Part shown: piece by piece, positions 50,163 through 61,562 of the stretch
Numbering within the stretch: position 1 is the stretch's first letter
Layout of the letters: the number at the start of each line of letters is the position of its first letter
Source: Chloroflexota bacterium
GTDB lineage: Bacteria; Chloroflexota; Anaerolineae; Aggregatilineales; Phototrophicaceae
Reading direction: 5' to 3'
Length of the DNA stretch: 64,000 bases
Assembly: GCA_028875245.1 (NCBI GenBank)
Contig: JAPPEU010000035.1
Coordinates: 2,023-66,022 of the forward strand
Position numbers and translations under genes: made by a program
Notes under the pieces: model-generated
Told to the model about the DNA's origin: nothing
The model's input: only the letters and a program-made list of their open reading frames with translations
The model's database searches: none

Positions 50163-51469
50163 AACATTTCCAAGTTGAAAACAGCGCCGAAGCGGAGCGC
50201 GGTTACCTGGTGGGGATTGCGCTAAAGCAGGGGCGTCCCTTGCTTTCCATTGACGATTCGCTCGCGGAATTGGCCCTCTTGGCCGAGACTGCCGGCATTG
50301 ATGTCGTCGGGAAAACGCGGCAGCATATCAGGCAGATCAATCCCAAAACCCTCATCGGCTCGGGCAAACTGCGTGAGATCCTGGATGATGTCGCGCTCTG
50401 TGAAGCCGCCGTGGTCATTTTCGATGAGGAGTTGTCGCCGCGGCATCAGCGCGAGTTGGAGAAGCAGTTGGGCGAATCGGTTCGCTTGCTCGATCGCTCG
50501 GCGCTCATCCTCGATATTTTTGCCCAGCATGCGCGGACGAGCGAGGGCGCTTTGCAGGTCGAGCTGGCGCAATACGAATACCGGCTGCCCCGCCTCACCC
50601 GGCAATGGACGCATCTTGCGCGTCAAGCGGGCGGCGGCGGCGCGCGGGGCGGCTCCGGCGGTGTTGGCTTGCGCGGCCCCGGCGAAACGCAGCTGGAAGC
50701 CGACCGGCGCGAAATCACGCGCAAGATCACGAAGTTAAAGAGCGATCTGGAGCATGTTCGCGCCCATCGTCACCTGCATCGCCAGCGGCGCCAAAATTCC
50801 GGACTGCCTCTGGTCGCCCTGGTGGGTTATACCAACGCCGGAAAATCTACCTTGATCAACGCATTAACCGACGCTGATGTGTACGCGGCCGACCAACTGT
50901 TCGCGACGCTGGATCCAACCACTCGGCGCCTGAAACTGCCCGACCGCCGCGAGCTGCTCATCAGTGATACGGTCGGTTTCATCCAGAAGCTGCCGACCAC
51001 GTTGATCGCGGCATTTCACGCAACCCTCGAAGAAGTGACCGAAGCCGATCTGCTGCTGCATGTCGTCGATGTCAGCCACCCCAACGCCGCCCAGCATATC
51101 GAGGCGGTGGAAGACACGCTGGCCGAAATTGACGCCTCCGGCATGCCGCGCATCCTGGCGCTAAACAAGGCAGACCGGCTAACAGGACCGCTTCCTTCAT
51201 TCGCCCTCGTCGACATGTACCAGGATACGGTGGCGATTTCCGCCTCCGAGGGTCAGGGGCTGGGCGAATTGATGTCTTCAATGCGGGCGGCGCTCGATAT
51301 GCAAATGACGTCGCTCGAAGTCGTCATTCCCTACCAAACCGGCCAGGTTTATTCCGACTTGTACGACAAGGGTTATATACAATCGGAGCAAGCCGATGAC
51401 GCCGGCTGGCGGCTGACGCTGCGTCTGCCCGAGTCGCATCGCGGCAGTTACAGCCGCTTTGCTGTTTAG
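50159..51469 (+). CDS. hflX: GTPase HflX
   Basis: 436 residues. The N-terminal HflX domain ('[14 protein letters not shown]', '[20 protein letters not shown]', '[12 protein letters not shown]') precedes the G domain: '[12 protein letters not shown]' (G1), '[14 protein letters not shown]' (G3), 'ALNKADR' (G4). It binds the 50S subunit and splits stalled or stressed ribosomes. It is coupled to trmFO, so this run ends with two translation genes. Confidence 0.96.
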   Translation: MKHFQVENSAEAERGYLVGIALKQGRPLLSIDDSLAELALLAETAGIDVVGKTRQHIRQINPKTLIGSGKLREILDDVALCEAAVVIFDEELSPRHQRELEKQLGESVRLLDRSALILDIFAQHARTSEGALQVELAQYEYRLPRLTRQWTHLARQAGGGGARGGSGGVGLRGPGETQLEADRREITRKITKLKSDLEHVRAHRHLHRQRRQNSGLPLVALVGYTNAGKSTLINALTDADVYAADQLFATLDPTTRRLKLPDRRELLISDTVGFIQKLPTTLIAAFHATLEEVTEADLLLHVVDVSHPNAAQHIEAVEDTLAEIDASGMPRILALNKADRLTGPLPSFALVDMYQDTVAISASEGQGLGELMSSMRAALDMQMTSLEVVIPYQTGQVYSDLYDKGYIQSEQADDAGWRLTLRLPESHRGSYSRFAV

Positions 51470-51500
51470 GAGGCTCGGATTGTCGCGGCCTCGTCCCCAG

Positions 51501-52469
51501 CTAAGTCGGCAGTTGAACCCAATAGAACTCCGGGCGATATCGGCTGTGCAGGAACAGGCGCATGTCGTCGGACAAGGTGATGGCCAGCGGCGCTGGAAGA
51601 TCGGAGAAGACGACCATCTCCACATCTTGATTGCCGCAGCCGCCGTCATGGCATTGGGCCGGCTCAACGCGGCCGATCACGCCGCGCGTGCCCAGCGCAT
51701 AAGAAAAATAAAGATAGCCATCGGCGCCCATGACGATGTTTGATGTGTTCTGCAGCCCGGAGACAAGCGGCTGCAAGTCTGTGAACCCGCCGTCAGCATC
51801 AAGCTCAAAGTACTCGATGCCGCGTCTTGCGCTCCCTCCGTTTGCGACGTAGAAGGTGCTGCCCTGGCGCGCGATGCCCGTTGGCGCGCGCAGACCGTTG
51901 ACCGCGGTCCGTGGTTCACCCCGCGTCGGCGCCTGCAGAATCGAATTTGAGCGCGTATCGCTAATGAGGAAACTCTCGTCATTCAAGCGCGCGATGCCCC
52001 AGGGCGCTGCCAAACCCGCCGTTACGCTTACGGGAGCGCCGCGCCGCTCATCCACCTTCCAAAGATTGCCCATATCCGCATCAGGCACCCAAAGATCAAA
52101 GCCCGTCTCCGTCTCCTCAGCGATGAGATTGCTGCCATTACGGACGCCGAAGACAAATGTGACGGTATCGCCGCTGCGATCGTCGATTTTGTAAATCGTC
52201 CAATCGCCGTTGCAAACTGTGTAGATCGCGTCTTTGAACCAGACGATGCCGTTGGGCCGCTGTACGTTGCCGACCATCAGCTCCAGGTCAGCCTGCAGGA
52301 ATGGGCTCTCCAGCTTACTGCTTTGAGCATCGCCGGCGTCCGCTGAATCATTATTGCTGACGGGGGACGCCGGATCATCCCCGTTGGATTGGCGCGAAAC
52401 CGGCGTCGTCTCCTGCGCATGAATGAAACCGGCAAAAATTAACGGGAATATGAGGGCAAAGATTCGCAT
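51501..52469 (-). CDS. Secreted beta-propeller (NHL/ScyD-like) protein
   Basis: 322 residues. A signal peptide (about 2-18, 'IFALIFPLIFAGFIHAQ') and an acidic linker precede a repeated beta-blade pattern: 'PNGIVWFKDAIYTVCNGDWT', 'PWGIARLNDESFLISD', 'PTGIARQGSTFYVANGG' and 'NIVMGADGYLYFSYALG'. This resembles NHL or ScyD/ScyE-type propellers. No catalytic residue can be assigned. It is convergent with hflX, and the function is unknown. Confidence 0.82.
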   Translation of the reverse strand: MRIFALIFPLIFAGFIHAQETTPVSRQSNGDDPASPVSNNDSADAGDAQSSKLESPFLQADLELMVGNVQRPNGIVWFKDAIYTVCNGDWTIYKIDDRSGDTVTFVFGVRNGSNLIAEETETGFDLWVPDADMGNLWKVDERRGAPVSVTAGLAAPWGIARLNDESFLISDTRSNSILQAPTRGEPRTAVNGLRAPTGIARQGSTFYVANGGSARRGIEYFELDADGGFTDLQPLVSGLQNTSNIVMGADGYLYFSYALGTRGVIGRVEPAQCHDGGCGNQDVEMVVFSDLPAPLAITLSDDMRLFLHSRYRPEFYWVQLPT

Positions 52470-52673
52470 CGCGTGGTCCTGTGGCGAATGGTTTCTGCGC
52501 GTCCGAAAGCCGGTCTGCTGAAATGGATCGACGGGGCATTCTACAACAGTTGAATCCAGACCACTAGCGGCAGAGCGTCTAATAAGGCGAACACGGCGAT
52601 TAAGTCAATTCGGCTTTCAAATGAATAGTATAATTCAAGCGCTTACGGTGCGGCTATCACGACGCAAGCCGGT

Positions 52674-53711
52674 ATGACGCCAGAATATGAAGCGGAAATA
52701 ATCCCGGGCCTGGAGCCATTCGCCATCGATGAGATTCGCGGCCGTTTTCCTTCGCAAGTCCGTCGCCTCAATCACAGCCGCGCGGGCTTCCTCCGCTTTT
52801 CTTATGGCGGTCAGCCCGCTCGGCTGCATTCGCTCCGCTCCGTGATCGCGCTGTATCGTATTCATAGCTTCGAAATTCCTCGCCCAAAAGCCCTGCTCGG
52901 CCATCAGCACTTTACGCGTTTGCTCAAGATATTGGCGGGCGCCGCCCAACTATTCCCGCGCCGGCCGCGGACATTGGGCATCGGCGCGGCGGGATCGAGA
53001 TCGTCTGTGATGAGCCGCTTGCATGAAGAGCTGGCGGCGGCTTTGCGCTTGGAATCGACCAGCGACAAAGGCGATTTGTTCCTTCGGATTCTGCCGAACC
53101 GGGACAAGCAATGCTGGGAAGCCCTGGCGCGGACAACACTTCAACCGCTCTCCAAACGGGATTATCGCCTGAAGGATATGCCGGGCTCGCTCAACGCCAC
53201 GGTCGCCTACGCTATGACACAGGTCAAGCCATTGGGGGAAAAAGCGGCTGTCGTCAATCTTTGCAGCGGCTCATCCACCATTCTCATTGAACACGCGCTG
53301 CAGCGCTCGCACGATCGGCTGCTGGCGATAGACAAGGATCCGGCGATGATCATGGCGGGCCGGCGGAACAGCGCCGCCAGCGCAATCAGTCCCGGCATAG
53401 ATCATCTGCGCGCCGACGCGGCAAAGACGCCGCTGCCGCCCGCATTAGCAGACCGGATCTATGCCGATTTGCCCTTTGGAAACCTGGTCGGCTCCCATGA
53501 TGAAAACCGTCTGCTGTATCCGGCGGTTCTGCAAGAGGCGGCTCGTTTGGCGCGCCCGCAGTCGGCATTCGTCGTCTTGACGCATGAAATCGCCCTGATG
53601 CGCAAAAGCCTGAGGCAATCGCCGTGGCGGGCAATCAGCGAAACCCGGATAAACCTGCGCGGTCTGCGCCCCTGTTTATTTGTGCTCGAGCGAAACTCAG
53701 CTAGGATATAA
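52674..53711 (+). CDS. RlmL/Trm14-type RNA methyltransferase
   Basis: 345 residues. A THUMP-like N-terminal region (about 1-130) is followed by a SAM-dependent domain: 'GSLNATVAYAMTQVKPLGE', 'AVVNLCSGSSTILIE' (motif I), 'AIDKDPAMI' and catalytic 'ADLPFGNLVG', the DLPFG/DPPFG type motif IV of guanine-N2 methyltransferases. It likely methylates a guanosine in tRNA or rRNA. The TATAAT at 52629-52634 is the probable -10 box of its promoter, with a poor -35. Confidence 0.85.
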   Translation: MTPEYEAEIIPGLEPFAIDEIRGRFPSQVRRLNHSRAGFLRFSYGGQPARLHSLRSVIALYRIHSFEIPRPKALLGHQHFTRLLKILAGAAQLFPRRPRTLGIGAAGSRSSVMSRLHEELAAALRLESTSDKGDLFLRILPNRDKQCWEALARTTLQPLSKRDYRLKDMPGSLNATVAYAMTQVKPLGEKAAVVNLCSGSSTILIEHALQRSHDRLLAIDKDPAMIMAGRRNSAASAISPGIDHLRADAAKTPLPPALADRIYADLPFGNLVGSHDENRLLYPAVLQEAARLARPQSAFVVLTHEIALMRKSLRQSPWRAISETRINLRGLRPCLFVLERNSARI

Positions 53712-53744
53712 GTTGACTTCGGCGCGAAAGCGTAAAGGCATCCA

Positions 53745-55340
53745 ATGCGAATTCGGATTCTTGTCTTCATCTTGGCGCTGTCATGGCTTGCTGCCTGCCG
53801 GTCGGCGCCCGAGGAAGTGGCGCTCGACGTAACCATCATTGTTGATGGGCAAGAAAAGACCTATAGCTATTCAGGCGGCCTGTCAGTTGACCAGGTGCTG
53901 GCAAACGCGCAGATTGAGCTGGGTCCGCGCGACCGCGTCAGCCATCCAGTGGTCTCGCCGGTCCTTAATGGCATGCGCATTACGGTGCGCCGTGTCTCGG
54001 AAAAGCAAGTCTGCGAACAAGAAGCGATCGATTTTCGGCGCCGGCGCCTGCCAAAAGAAGGCCTTCCCGCAGGTGAGCTTCTTCGGGGTCAGGCGGGGAT
54101 TCCGGGGCTGCGTGAGGTCTGTTATCGCATACTGCTGGAAGATGAGGTTGAGGTGGACCGCGAACAACTCGGCATTCCAACCAATCTGCGGGAACCGGTG
54201 GACGAGATCATTTTTGAGGGCCCCGCCGAACGCGCCCAGCCCGTTGAAATTGTTGGCCGCCTCAGTTACATCAACCATCAAAACGCCTGGACGATCACCT
54301 CAAATGCGGCCAACAAACGCGCTCTGACCAGCGCGGGCAAGCTGGACTCGCTCGTGTTTCAGCAGCGGCGCGATGGCGCTTATCTGATTTTCACCAGCGA
54401 GACAAAAGAGACCGACGAGTTCTTTAACGAAATGTGGCTGATTTCGACTGATGACAATGCTGAAGCCATTCGAATGACGCCAACCGATGTGCTGGTCGCC
54501 GATTGGCGTCCACGAACCGGCAACAGAATCGCCTATTCCACCGGGGAACACGCTGCGGGGTCAGCCGGGCCGCGGGCGCTCAACAACCTTTGGCTCATGA
54601 GCATCGACCTTGAAAGCGCGCGAACACTGAGCATCGAGGAGCTATTGCCTGAATCGGACGGCGGCCTGTACGGATGGTGGGGGCTGACTTTCACCTGGTC
54701 GCCGGCGGGCGACAAGCTGGCTTGGGCCAAAGCTGACGGCTTCGGACTGGTTGACTTTGAAAACAGACGTTTGACGCCATTGGCGCAGTATGCGGTGTTT
54801 CACAGCGCCGCCACCTGGGTCTGGCTGACGGCGCTTTCCTGGTCATTCGATGGCCAGCTGCTGGCGGGCATCGCTCATGGCGCGCCGCTTGGGGATGAAC
54901 CCGCAGAGACGAGCCCTATATTTGATGTCGTGGTCGCCAGCGCCGATGGCAGTTTCTCAGCGCCGCTGAGTTTAGCGGCCGGCATGTGGGCGGCGCCCGC
55001 CTTTTCCCCCGATCTATCAGCCCGCGGCGCCGAATTCGGGCTTGGATATCTAGCCTGGCTGCAAGCGCGCGCGCCTCAAAACAGCATGAGCGGCGAGTAT
55101 GATCTGATCCTGGCTGACCGTGACGGAAGCAATCAGCGGCGGCTGTTTCCCCCGCCCGGCCTGCCAGGCATCCGCAAGCGCGACTTCGGCTTGACTGTCC
55201 GCCAGATGGCCTGGAGCCCCGATGGCCGCTTCATCGCCTTGATCTACCAAGGTGATCTGTGGCTGCTCGAAATCGAGACGGCGGCGGCGCATCAAATCAC
55301 TTTTGACGGCGGTACGTCAAATCCAATTTGGACTAACTAA
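53745..55340 (+). CDS. Lipoprotein with ubiquitin-like/G5 domains and TolB-like beta-propeller
   Basis: 531 residues. Lipobox 'SWLAAC' (Cys about 18). A DUF348-like domain ('TIIVDGQEKTYSYSGGLSVD') and a G5-like segment ('RILLEDEVEVDREQLGIPTN') lead to WD40/TolB-type blades: 'TWSPAGDKLAWAKADG', 'LSWSFDGQLLAGIAHG' and 'AWSPDGRFIALIYQGDLW'. G5 modules bind wall polysaccharide. The stop shares a base with the next gene's start (55340), so the two are coupled. It opens the polysaccharide cluster. Confidence 0.85.
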   Translation: MRIRILVFILALSWLAACRSAPEEVALDVTIIVDGQEKTYSYSGGLSVDQVLANAQIELGPRDRVSHPVVSPVLNGMRITVRRVSEKQVCEQEAIDFRRRRLPKEGLPAGELLRGQAGIPGLREVCYRILLEDEVEVDREQLGIPTNLREPVDEIIFEGPAERAQPVEIVGRLSYINHQNAWTITSNAANKRALTSAGKLDSLVFQQRRDGAYLIFTSETKETDEFFNEMWLISTDDNAEAIRMTPTDVLVADWRPRTGNRIAYSTGEHAAGSAGPRALNNLWLMSIDLESARTLSIEELLPESDGGLYGWWGLTFTWSPAGDKLAWAKADGFGLVDFENRRLTPLAQYAVFHSAATWVWLTALSWSFDGQLLAGIAHGAPLGDEPAETSPIFDVVVASADGSFSAPLSLAAGMWAAPAFSPDLSARGAEFGLGYLAWLQARAPQNSMSGEYDLILADRDGSNQRRLFPPPGLPGIRKRDFGLTVRQMAWSPDGRFIALIYQGDLWLLEIETAAAHQITFDGGTSNPIWTN

Positions 55341-58300
55341 TGCGGAAACTCCTGCTGCTCATCGTTGGATTGATGCTGGTTGCCGGCAGCCTGGCCGCGA
55401 CTTTCGGCACGCTTCACCTGCGCGACTTTGAGCTGCGCGGTTATGTCGACCCGACAAAGGACCAGAATCTGCCCTTTACCGTCCCGCGAGCGGGCGTAAA
55501 TGTCGAATTATCTCAATACGATCTGGCTGAACTGACCGGCGCGCTGGAACGCATCCGCGGCGCCAACTTTCGCTGGATCCGACAATTCGCCTACTGGGAC
55601 GAGATCGAAAAGCGCCCGGGTGAATTCGATTGGAATCATTGGGATCGCATAGCGGCGGCCTTGCACGCTTTCCCTCAGCTCGAAACAGTCGTCGTGTTGA
55701 TGAATTCGCCCGCTTGGGCCCAGGCCGAGCCAGTCAAGGACCAATCAACAAGAACCGCCCCACCGCGGTCGCTGGCTGATTTCGCAGCATTCTGTCAAGA
55801 ATTCGCTGGCCGCTATGCTGACGTGATCGACTTCTATCAGATATGGGACGAACCCAATTTGGGCGACGCCTGGGGGGGCGCCGACCCGCGACCTTCAGCC
55901 TATGTCGCATTGCTCGCGACCGCCCGCCGCGCGATCCTGGATACCGACCCCGCCGCGACCATCATCGCCGCCGGCCTCGCCCCAACCGTTGAGACTGTCG
56001 GGCGCAACATCAGCGACATCCGCTACCTCGAGTCGATGTACGCGCATGGCGCCCGTGAATTGATGGACGTCGTCGCGGGCAAACCATACGGACAGTTCTA
56101 TTCTCCGCTGGACAGGACGGTTGACGAAGCCCTGCTCAACTTCTCGCGCATCATCGCGCTCCGCGAAGTTATGCAGGCCAATAATGACAGCGGGAAGCCG
56201 CTTTGGGCGAGCAACTATGGCTGGAATGCGCTGCCCCGCGATTGGCCGGGAGAGCCATCAATTTGGGGCGCGGTCAGCGAGGATGAGCAGGTCAAATACA
56301 CGCTGCAGTCCCTTGACCGCGCGCATAGAGAATTGCCCTGGCTGGGTCCCTTGTTTTTGCAGCATTGGCAGCCGGCCGCCAGCCCGGAGAGCGCGCAGTG
56401 GGGTTTCGCATTGGTCAAGCAAGACGGGACCGACTCTGCGCTACTCAAAGCGCTGCGTGGCTATCACTACCCGGAGGCGGCGCAGAATGGCCTATTTCAC
56501 GCGCGCAACGCGCACGCGCGTTACAGCGGCGTCTGGCGGTTCAGCGAGCTTGGCGCCGATATCGGCTGGCTGCCGACGACCGACAGCCAACTGGCATTCG
56601 ACTTTTATGGCGTTGATGTAGCGATGCTGCTGCGCGAAGACGAATACTCCGCATTTCTGTATCCGAGCGTGGATGGCGAGGCGCCCAACGCCGTACAGAA
56701 GGATTCCTACGGCAACGCCTACATTTTTCTGCGCAGCAACTCGCGCGCCCCGGAGATGAACCTCGTGCCGATAGCGACCGGGCTGAACCTCGGCCGCCAT
56801 ACGCTTCATGCGAGCGCCGACCAGGGTTGGGATCGCTGGGCCATCGCCGGTTTCGCCGTGAGCTCCGGTGATCTTTCAGCGCCCTACAATCAACAGATCT
56901 CGCTCGGAATCCTCGCCACCGGCCTCTCGGCGCTTGCGCTGGCTTTGTCAATCGCGGCCGCCCCCTGGGGCGAATGGCTGCCCGATTTGAAAGCGCTGCT
57001 GGATGGCCTGGGCGCGGCGACGAATCTTCTGCTCGCCGGCCTGGCGTCAATCGGCATGATGCTGGCGATGCTCTGGACCTGGAACTCGCCCAAGGCGTCG
57101 TTTTTCGCGCGGGATGAGGTGAATATTGTCCTGGCTCTGCTCACCGGCGGGGCGCTCTACTTCTCCCCGACCCTGCTGCTTTCGCTCGTTTTCGCCCTCC
57201 TTCTTTTTGTACAAATCTACCATCGCCTGGCCAATGGACTGATTCTGGTATTGTTGTGGGCGCCTTTTTTCCTCAAGCCTGTTGAGCTTTATTCCTACGC
57301 CATTCCCATGGTGGAAGTGATATTGCTCATAACGGCGGCGGCGGGCTTGATAAAAATGTTTGTCTGCGTTGGCCGGCGCCTGCAAATGGCGAACAGCGAG
57401 TTTCCCGCCTTCTCGCGCGCGGCGCTTGCGCAAGTTGCGATGCTGGATGTCGCCATCCTTTGCCTTGCGCTGCTCGGCTTTGCATCACTCCTCTGGGCTG
57501 CACATCTCGACACAGCGATTACCGAACTGCGAACGCTGATTGTCGAACCCGTAATCTTCTTCCTGCTGCTTAGATTCGCGCGTCCAAACAGGGAAACAAT
57601 CTGTCGATTATATGCGGCCGCAGTCGCCGCCGGGGCGCTTGCCTGCCTGGTCGGCCTCGCCGAGCTCATGCTCGCGGGGGGCGCGCTGCCTTTGCGCGGT
57701 GTTTACGGCTCGCCCAACAATGTCGGCTTGCTGCTGGGCCGCGCGATTCCCCTGGCGCTGGCCCTCATTCTGGTCAAGCTCGATCGCCGATGGCGCTGGC
57801 TCGCAATTGGAAGCCTCGTGATTATGCTGCCGGCGCTGCTGTTGACGCAAAGCGCTGGAGCGATCGCCCTGGGTGTTCCGGTCGGCGTGGCCGTTGTGGC
57901 GCTCGGGCATTACCGCAGAAAAGCAATCGCGCCAATATTGGCAATCGCATTTCTTGGGCTGCTTTGCCTTGCCCTGCTGGCTCAGAACTCGGCGGGCGTT
58001 GCCGCGCTGCTGGACTTTTCGAGCGGCACGAATTTTGTGCGCTTGCGCCTCTGGGAAAGTTCGCTCGCCATCATTCGCGATCGGCCCATCACCGGGCTCG
58101 GCCTCGACCAGTTTCTGTACTATTTCGGCGGCGAGTACCTGCGTCCGGACGCGCTCTGGGACCCGGATCTCTCACACCCGCACAACTTCATCCTTGATTT
58201 CTGGACGCGGCTCAGCATTTTCGGCGTCGCCGCCTTTCTGTTGATTCAACTCCTGTTCTGGCGCCGCGCCCACGCAACCATAAAGCGAGCCCGTCAAAGC

Positions 58301-58471
58301 GATCCAACGGTCTTCGCGCTGGCACTTGGTCTGGCGGGCAGCATGGCCGGCCTGCTGGCGCATGGCCTGGTTGACAACAGCGTATTTGTCATTGATCTGG
58401 CCTTCATCTTCATGTTCCAACTGGCGGCGATGATGCGCCTGCAAGAGCTAACCCGGCGACCGGAATTTTGA
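55340..58471 (+). CDS. Fusion of an extracytoplasmic glycoside-hydrolase-like domain and an O-antigen ligase (Wzy_C) membrane domain
   Basis: 1043 residues. After a signal/anchor (1-22), a beta/alpha-barrel of GH39/GH5-like type covers about 45-390: 'RWIRQFAYWDEIEKRPGEFD' and 'YQIWDEPNLGDAW' with the acid/base Glu171. The place where the nucleophile Glu is usually found in 'TEFGW' reads 'ASNYGWNA' (Asn292), so hydrolysis is doubtful. A beta-sandwich (about 390-510) precedes about twelve transmembrane helices with the ligase motif 'LRLWESSLAIIRDRPITGLG' and 'DLSHPHNFILDFW'. It would join or polymerise lipid-linked glycans at the outer face. Confidence 0.85.
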   Translation: MRKLLLLIVGLMLVAGSLAATFGTLHLRDFELRGYVDPTKDQNLPFTVPRAGVNVELSQYDLAELTGALERIRGANFRWIRQFAYWDEIEKRPGEFDWNHWDRIAAALHAFPQLETVVVLMNSPAWAQAEPVKDQSTRTAPPRSLADFAAFCQEFAGRYADVIDFYQIWDEPNLGDAWGGADPRPSAYVALLATARRAILDTDPAATIIAAGLAPTVETVGRNISDIRYLESMYAHGARELMDVVAGKPYGQFYSPLDRTVDEALLNFSRIIALREVMQANNDSGKPLWASNYGWNALPRDWPGEPSIWGAVSEDEQVKYTLQSLDRAHRELPWLGPLFLQHWQPAASPESAQWGFALVKQDGTDSALLKALRGYHYPEAAQNGLFHARNAHARYSGVWRFSELGADIGWLPTTDSQLAFDFYGVDVAMLLREDEYSAFLYPSVDGEAPNAVQKDSYGNAYIFLRSNSRAPEMNLVPIATGLNLGRHTLHASADQGWDRWAIAGFAVSSGDLSAPYNQQISLGILATGLSALALALSIAAAPWGEWLPDLKALLDGLGAATNLLLAGLASIGMMLAMLWTWNSPKASFFARDEVNIVLALLTGGALYFSPTLLLSLVFALLLFVQIYHRLANGLILVLLWAPFFLKPVELYSYAIPMVEVILLITAAAGLIKMFVCVGRRLQMANSEFPAFSRAALAQVAMLDVAILCLALLGFASLLWAAHLDTAITELRTLIVEPVIFFLLLRFARPNRETICRLYAAAVAAGALACLVGLAELMLAGGALPLRGVYGSPNNVGLLLGRAIPLALALILVKLDRRWRWLAIGSLVIMLPALLLTQSAGAIALGVPVGVAVVALGHYRRKAIAPILAIAFLGLLCLALLAQNSAGVAALLDFSSGTNFVRLRLWESSLAIIRDRPITGLGLDQFLYYFGGEYLRPDALWDPDLSHPHNFILDFWTRLSIFGVAAFLLIQLLFWRRAHATIKRARQSDPTVFALALGLAGSMAGLLAHGLVDNSVFVIDLAFIFMFQLAAMMRLQELTRRPEF

Positions 58472-58561
58472 TGCGCGCCGCTGCCCCCGCCGCCGACATA
58501 GGTCTATTCCAAGCGACTGTGGTATCATTCCAGCATTTCAAGCGCTGGGAGGAGGCTTAAT

Positions 58562-59509
<948 letters not shown>

Positions 59510-60973
59510 CGTCTTCAGGGCACAATCCGGCGGGCGGCCCTGGTTGCTCTGGGTCAGCGCCGGATTGCTAGCGGCGGCCGCAATTCACATATTGCCATTG
59601 CCATTGGCCATTCCCATTGTCTTGATAGCGGCCTGTCTGATCTTGATTCCGCAGACGCCGCTGACCATGCTGGCGGTCCTGCTGGTGCTTTCTCCCCTGC
59701 GCGCCTTAATCGCGACCGAAGCCAATGCCGTCTTCCCCTTTGGTATCGGTCAGGTGCTGCTCGCGCTCTATCTTGCGGCCTGGCTCGCCTTTCACATCGT
59801 CCGTGGCTGGCCGCCGCTCAGGCTCTTCCCGGGACCGGTCTTTCTGTCCGCGCTTTTAATCTGCCTTGTCTTTTCGATCGGCCTATGGCGTGGCGACGGT
59901 TTCGGCAACTGGCTGCCCGAGTGGTTGAAGTGGGCAGTAATCGTCATCATGGTTTGGCATCTTTCGCAGACCGCCGGCTCAGCCTGGCCATGGCTGATAG
60001 TTGCCGTCTTGCTCGGCGCTGTGGCCAATGCGATTGTCGGCCTGTACATTTTCTTCGGCGGGAGCGGCGCCGATCATCTGGCGATACTGGGTCGTTTTTA
60101 TCGCGCCTTCGGGACCTTCGGCCAACCGAACCCATTCGGCGGATTCATGGGCATCGCGCTGCCGATTGTGTTTGCACTGTGCTTATGCCAGTTGGAACGC
60201 GTGATGGCTGCCATTCGGCGGGGCGCGGGCTTAGACTGGCGGCTCGTCCTCTTGCTCGCGGGCTCGGCATCTGTCTTTGCGCTGATTTTGGCCGCCCTCT
60301 TCGCCTCCTGGAGCCGCGGCGCCTGGTTGGGCTTTTGCGCTTCCCTGGCCGTCATGCTCGTCGCCTGGCCCAGTCGCCTGCTAAAGGGCTTGACCATTGC
60401 GCTGGTCGCCATCGCCATGTTGGGGGCGGCCTGGTCCGCCGGTCTGCTGCCGAATTCAATCGTCAATCGCCTGACGACGGCGGCAACCGACCTGTTCACG
60501 GTGTCAGATGTGCGCGGCATCCATTTCCACCCGGCGAATTACGCGGTCATAGAGCGGCTGGCGCATTGGCAGGCCGCCGGCAATATGGCCGACCACAACC
60601 CGGTTTTCGGCGTCGGCTTGGGCAATTATGCCGAGGCATACGAGCGCTACCGCCTGATAAATTGGGAGGAGCCTCTGGGCCATGCGCACAATCACTACTT
60701 AAACATCTTGGCCGAGACGGGCATCGTGGGTTTGATCGCCTATGTCGGATTCTGGCTGCTCATATTCAAGCAGACCTGGGCGGCGCGGCAACACCCGGAC
60801 AGGCTGGCGCGCTGCGTCGTCATTGGCCTGTTGGGCTGCTGGGCCTACATCAGCGTGCACAGCGTTTTTGACAATCTCTATGTCAACAACCTGTTTCTGC
60901 ATATCGGTGTATTATTGAGTGTATTGGCGATTCTTCATCGCCAAGCGAACAGCGCGCTTGAAGTGGAATAAAT

Positions 60974-61561
60974 ATGTCCCATACGGTCACACCGAAGGCA
61001 TCCAACTCGACGCGGCGGCCGGGCGGCGTCGCCACGCCCATCGACTCGCTTATTGTCGCGCTGTCCGTGAAGATCGGGCGCGGTCAGGCGAAGGAGGTTG
61101 AGCGCTTCATCAAGTTTGCCGTCGTCGGGACCCTGGGTTTCATCATCGACCTCGGAACGGTGATCATTCTGCAGAACACGGTCCTGCCGCCGGAGAACGA
61201 CCAGTCGGTGACGCTCGTCAACAGCATCGCATTTGTCCTGGCTGTCTGCAGCAATTTCATTTGGAATCGCCTCTGGACCTATCCCGATTCTCGCAGCTAT
61301 TCACTGCAACGACAATTGACGCAGTTCGCGATCGTGAGCGTCATCGGCCTGGCTATTCGCAATGTATGGATCCACGGCGCTTATGAGTATTTGGGTCAGC
61401 TCTCAACTGCCATTTTGCAGGACGCCTTTGTTGACTACGCGCCGGAACTCATCGACCAAAACAAACTGGGCACGACCATTGCCTTGGTGTTTGGCGTGCT
61501 GATCGTCATGATCTGGAATTTCGTCGCCAACCGCTTCTGGACCTACAGCGACGTCGATTAA
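60974..61561 (+). CDS. GtrA family membrane protein
   Basis: 195 residues. After a ~45-residue cytoplasmic N-terminus, four transmembrane helices with 'RFIKFAVVGTLGFIIDLG' and 'NFIWNRLWTYPDS', plus a closing 'NFVANRFWTYSDVD', match GtrA. GtrA proteins take part in moving or presenting polyprenyl-linked sugars. The start is 2 bp after the ligase stop, and the glycosyltransferase follows after 1 bp. Confidence 0.9.
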   Translation: MSHTVTPKASNSTRRPGGVATPIDSLIVALSVKIGRGQAKEVERFIKFAVVGTLGFIIDLGTVIILQNTVLPPENDQSVTLVNSIAFVLAVCSNFIWNRLWTYPDSRSYSLQRQLTQFAIVSVIGLAIRNVWIHGAYEYLGQLSTAILQDAFVDYAPELIDQNKLGTTIALVFGVLIVMIWNFVANRFWTYSDVD

Positions 61562-61562
61562 C

